64,000 bases of DNA from Onishia taeanensis (GTDB taxonomy: Bacteria; Pseudomonadota; Gammaproteobacteria; Pseudomonadales; Halomonadaceae): NCBI RefSeq assembly GCF_900100755.1, contig NZ_FNCI01000013.1, positions 1-64,000 on the forward strand, given 5' to 3'. Shown one piece after another: positions 63,057 to 64,000 of this stretch. Every line of letters begins with the position of its first letter. Positions within the stretch are counted from its first letter, which is position 1. A program made the translations under genes and the position numbers. The notes beneath the pieces were generated by a model. The model saw only the letters and a program-made list of their open reading frames with translations. It did no database searches and was not told the DNA's origin.

Positions 63057-63338
63057 ATGGACAGCATGACGCTCATCGCGGTGATCTCGATCTTCACCGC
63101 CGGCATTACCACCGGCATTGGCACCATGGGACCGGCGTTCAGCGAGGGGAGGGCGGTCGCGACTGCCCTGACGTCACTGGCCCAGCAGCCGGACGCCTCG
63201 GCCACCATTACCCGCACCCTGTTCGTTGGCCTGGCAATGATCGAGTCCACCGCCATCTACTGCTTCGTGGTCTCGATGATCTTGATCTTCGCCAACCCCT
63301 TCTGGAATCACGCCATTACGCTGGGCTCGGGGTCCTGA
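63057..63338 (+). CDS. atpE: N-type ATPase subunit c with Na+-type double-carboxylate site
   Basis: 93 residues, two helices. The ion-binding carboxylate is Glu63 in MIESTAIYCF, followed by Ser64-Thr65; on helix 1 the position that is Gln in Na+-type rings such as Ilyobacter is Glu30 (GPAFSEGRA). Two carboxylates plus EST suggest a Na+-binding two-carboxylate site like that described for Fusobacterium nucleatum. 97 bp separate it from atpB and 3 bp from atpF. The ATG at 63057 follows CACGGAGAC. Confidence 0.94.
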   Translation: MDSMTLIAVISIFTAGITTGIGTMGPAFSEGRAVATALTSLAQQPDASATITRTLFVGLAMIESTAIYCFVVSMILIFANPFWNHAITLGSGS

Positions 63339-63341
63339 GTC

Positions 63342-64000
63342 ATGATTATCGACTGGTTTACGGTGCTGGCTCAGCTGCTCAATTTCGCCATTCTGGTGTG
63401 GCTGATGAAGCGTTTTCTCTATCAGCCGATTCTGAATGCCATTGACGCTCGGGAAAGCCGGATCGCGGCGACCCTGGCCGATGCCGATGCTCGGCAGGCC
63501 AAGGCCGATAAGGAGCGCGAGCGCTTCAAGGCGAGCAATGCCGAACTGGAGGCACAGCGCACGGCGTTGATGGCTAAGGCAAGCGAAGAGGCGGCGGCCG
63601 AACGCGCGCGGCTGCTCGAGGAGGCTCGTCAGGCCGCCGATGCCATGCGCGATCAGCGCCAGCGTGCGCTGCGCACCGAGGCCGAGCGGCTAAACCAGAC
63701 GCTGCGGCGCCAGACCCAAGACGAGGTGTTTGCGATGACGCGCCAGGCGCTGTGTGACATGGCCGATGAGGGGCTGGAAGCGCGCCTGGTCGCGGTCTTC
63801 CTCAAGCGCTTCGATGAGATGGATGAGGACACCGAGCAGCGCTTCGGTGCGGCGCTCGAGAGTGCGCCTGACAAGGGCGCATCGTCCGTCAGGGTGCGTA
63901 GCGCCTTTCCCCTGCCCGACGCCCAACGGGCGGCGATTCGCGAGGCGCTCACGCGGCGCTTTCCCGCTGCGTTTACCCTGGAGGCCTTGGCAACCGGCAG
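63342..64000 (+). CDS. atpF: N-type ATPase subunit b (runs off window end)
   Basis: Starts at 63342 with MIIDWFTVLAQLLNFAILVWLMKRFLYQPILNAIDARESRI and is open to the window end, at least 219 residues. The N-terminal helix and long charged coiled coil (ADARQAKADKERERFKASNAELEAQRTALMAKASEEAAAERARLLEEARQ) are those of b. The length, well beyond the usual 160, and the C-terminal part (VRVRSAFPLPDAQRAAIREALTRRF) resemble a delta-like extension, as in N-ATPases, which lack a separate atpH. atpA and atpG are expected next. Confidence 0.92.
   Translation, partial: MIIDWFTVLAQLLNFAILVWLMKRFLYQPILNAIDARESRIAATLADADARQAKADKERERFKASNAELEAQRTALMAKASEEAAAERARLLEEARQAADAMRDQRQRALRTEAERLNQTLRRQTQDEVFAMTRQALCDMADEGLEARLVAVFLKRFDEMDEDTEQRFGAALESAPDKGASSVRVRSAFPLPDAQRAAIREALTRRFPAAFTLEALATG

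Overview
The window looks like a chromosomal segment of a halophilic gammaproteobacterium, most likely a member of the Halomonadaceae. This is inferred from the high GC content, the predicted Na+-translocating N-type ATPase, the many solute symporters and TRAP/ABC importers, and the overall character of the proteins; no ribosomal RNA is present to settle it. Most genes sit in short operons with ATGA-type start/stop overlaps.

Layout. 1-1778 is the end of an integrated island: an ISL3-type transposase cut by the window edge, one lower-GC orphan gene, and a 3' fragment of a tRNA-Met(CAT) that is probably the attachment-site repeat. 1985-8245 holds alkylation repair (ogt, ada/alkA-like), a PD-(D/E)XK protein, an OGFr-domain protein, and an ECF sigma / anti-sigma / exported DUF7282 set. 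8420-13730 holds amino-acid export (azlCD, rhtA), each next to an XRE-cupin regulator, then an SSS symporter with its 42-residue partner. 14394-22119 looks like one amino-acid or hydroxy-acid utilisation locus: reductase, class II aldolase, four-gene polar amino-acid ABC importer, TetR regulator and aminotransferase, with a shared palindrome upstream of both arms. 22157-25169 has sstT, two gamma-glutamylcyclotransferases and a cold-shock gene. 25262-30371 is a TRAP transporter / TetR / amidohydrolase operon with a 26-bp palindrome upstream. 30443-35048 has a second azlCD pair, ynfA, a glutamate-synthase-family protein, DUF6164 and a YkuD-like protein. 35239-38665 is an ars cluster (arsRCHB) with a divergent ArsN1-like acetyltransferase. 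38789-44540 has a second cold-shock gene, an SLC13 permease, an esterase, a DUF938 methyltransferase, a zinc-ribbon protein and a PhoH-like ATPase.

44848-57956 is the most interesting block. It holds nitrate/nitrite assimilation (nirD, nirB, an FAD oxidoreductase, nasS, nasT, nasA, cobA) followed by a chemoreceptor with a nitrate/nitrite-sensing NIT domain. Both the nir operon and nasA are preceded by a sigma54-type promoter, two hairpins with A1/G4 hexaloops (the ANTAR-protein RNA target) and an intrinsic terminator. This predicts that the NasT/NasS pair encoded between them controls both leaders by antitermination. The chemoreceptor has its own sigma28-like promoter, so nitrate taxis appears to be encoded beside nitrate assimilation.

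58282-64000 is cbpA-cbpM overlapping directly into an N-ATPase operon (atpD, C, Q, R, B, E, F, cut at the window end). Its c subunit carries a two-carboxylate Na+-type ion site.
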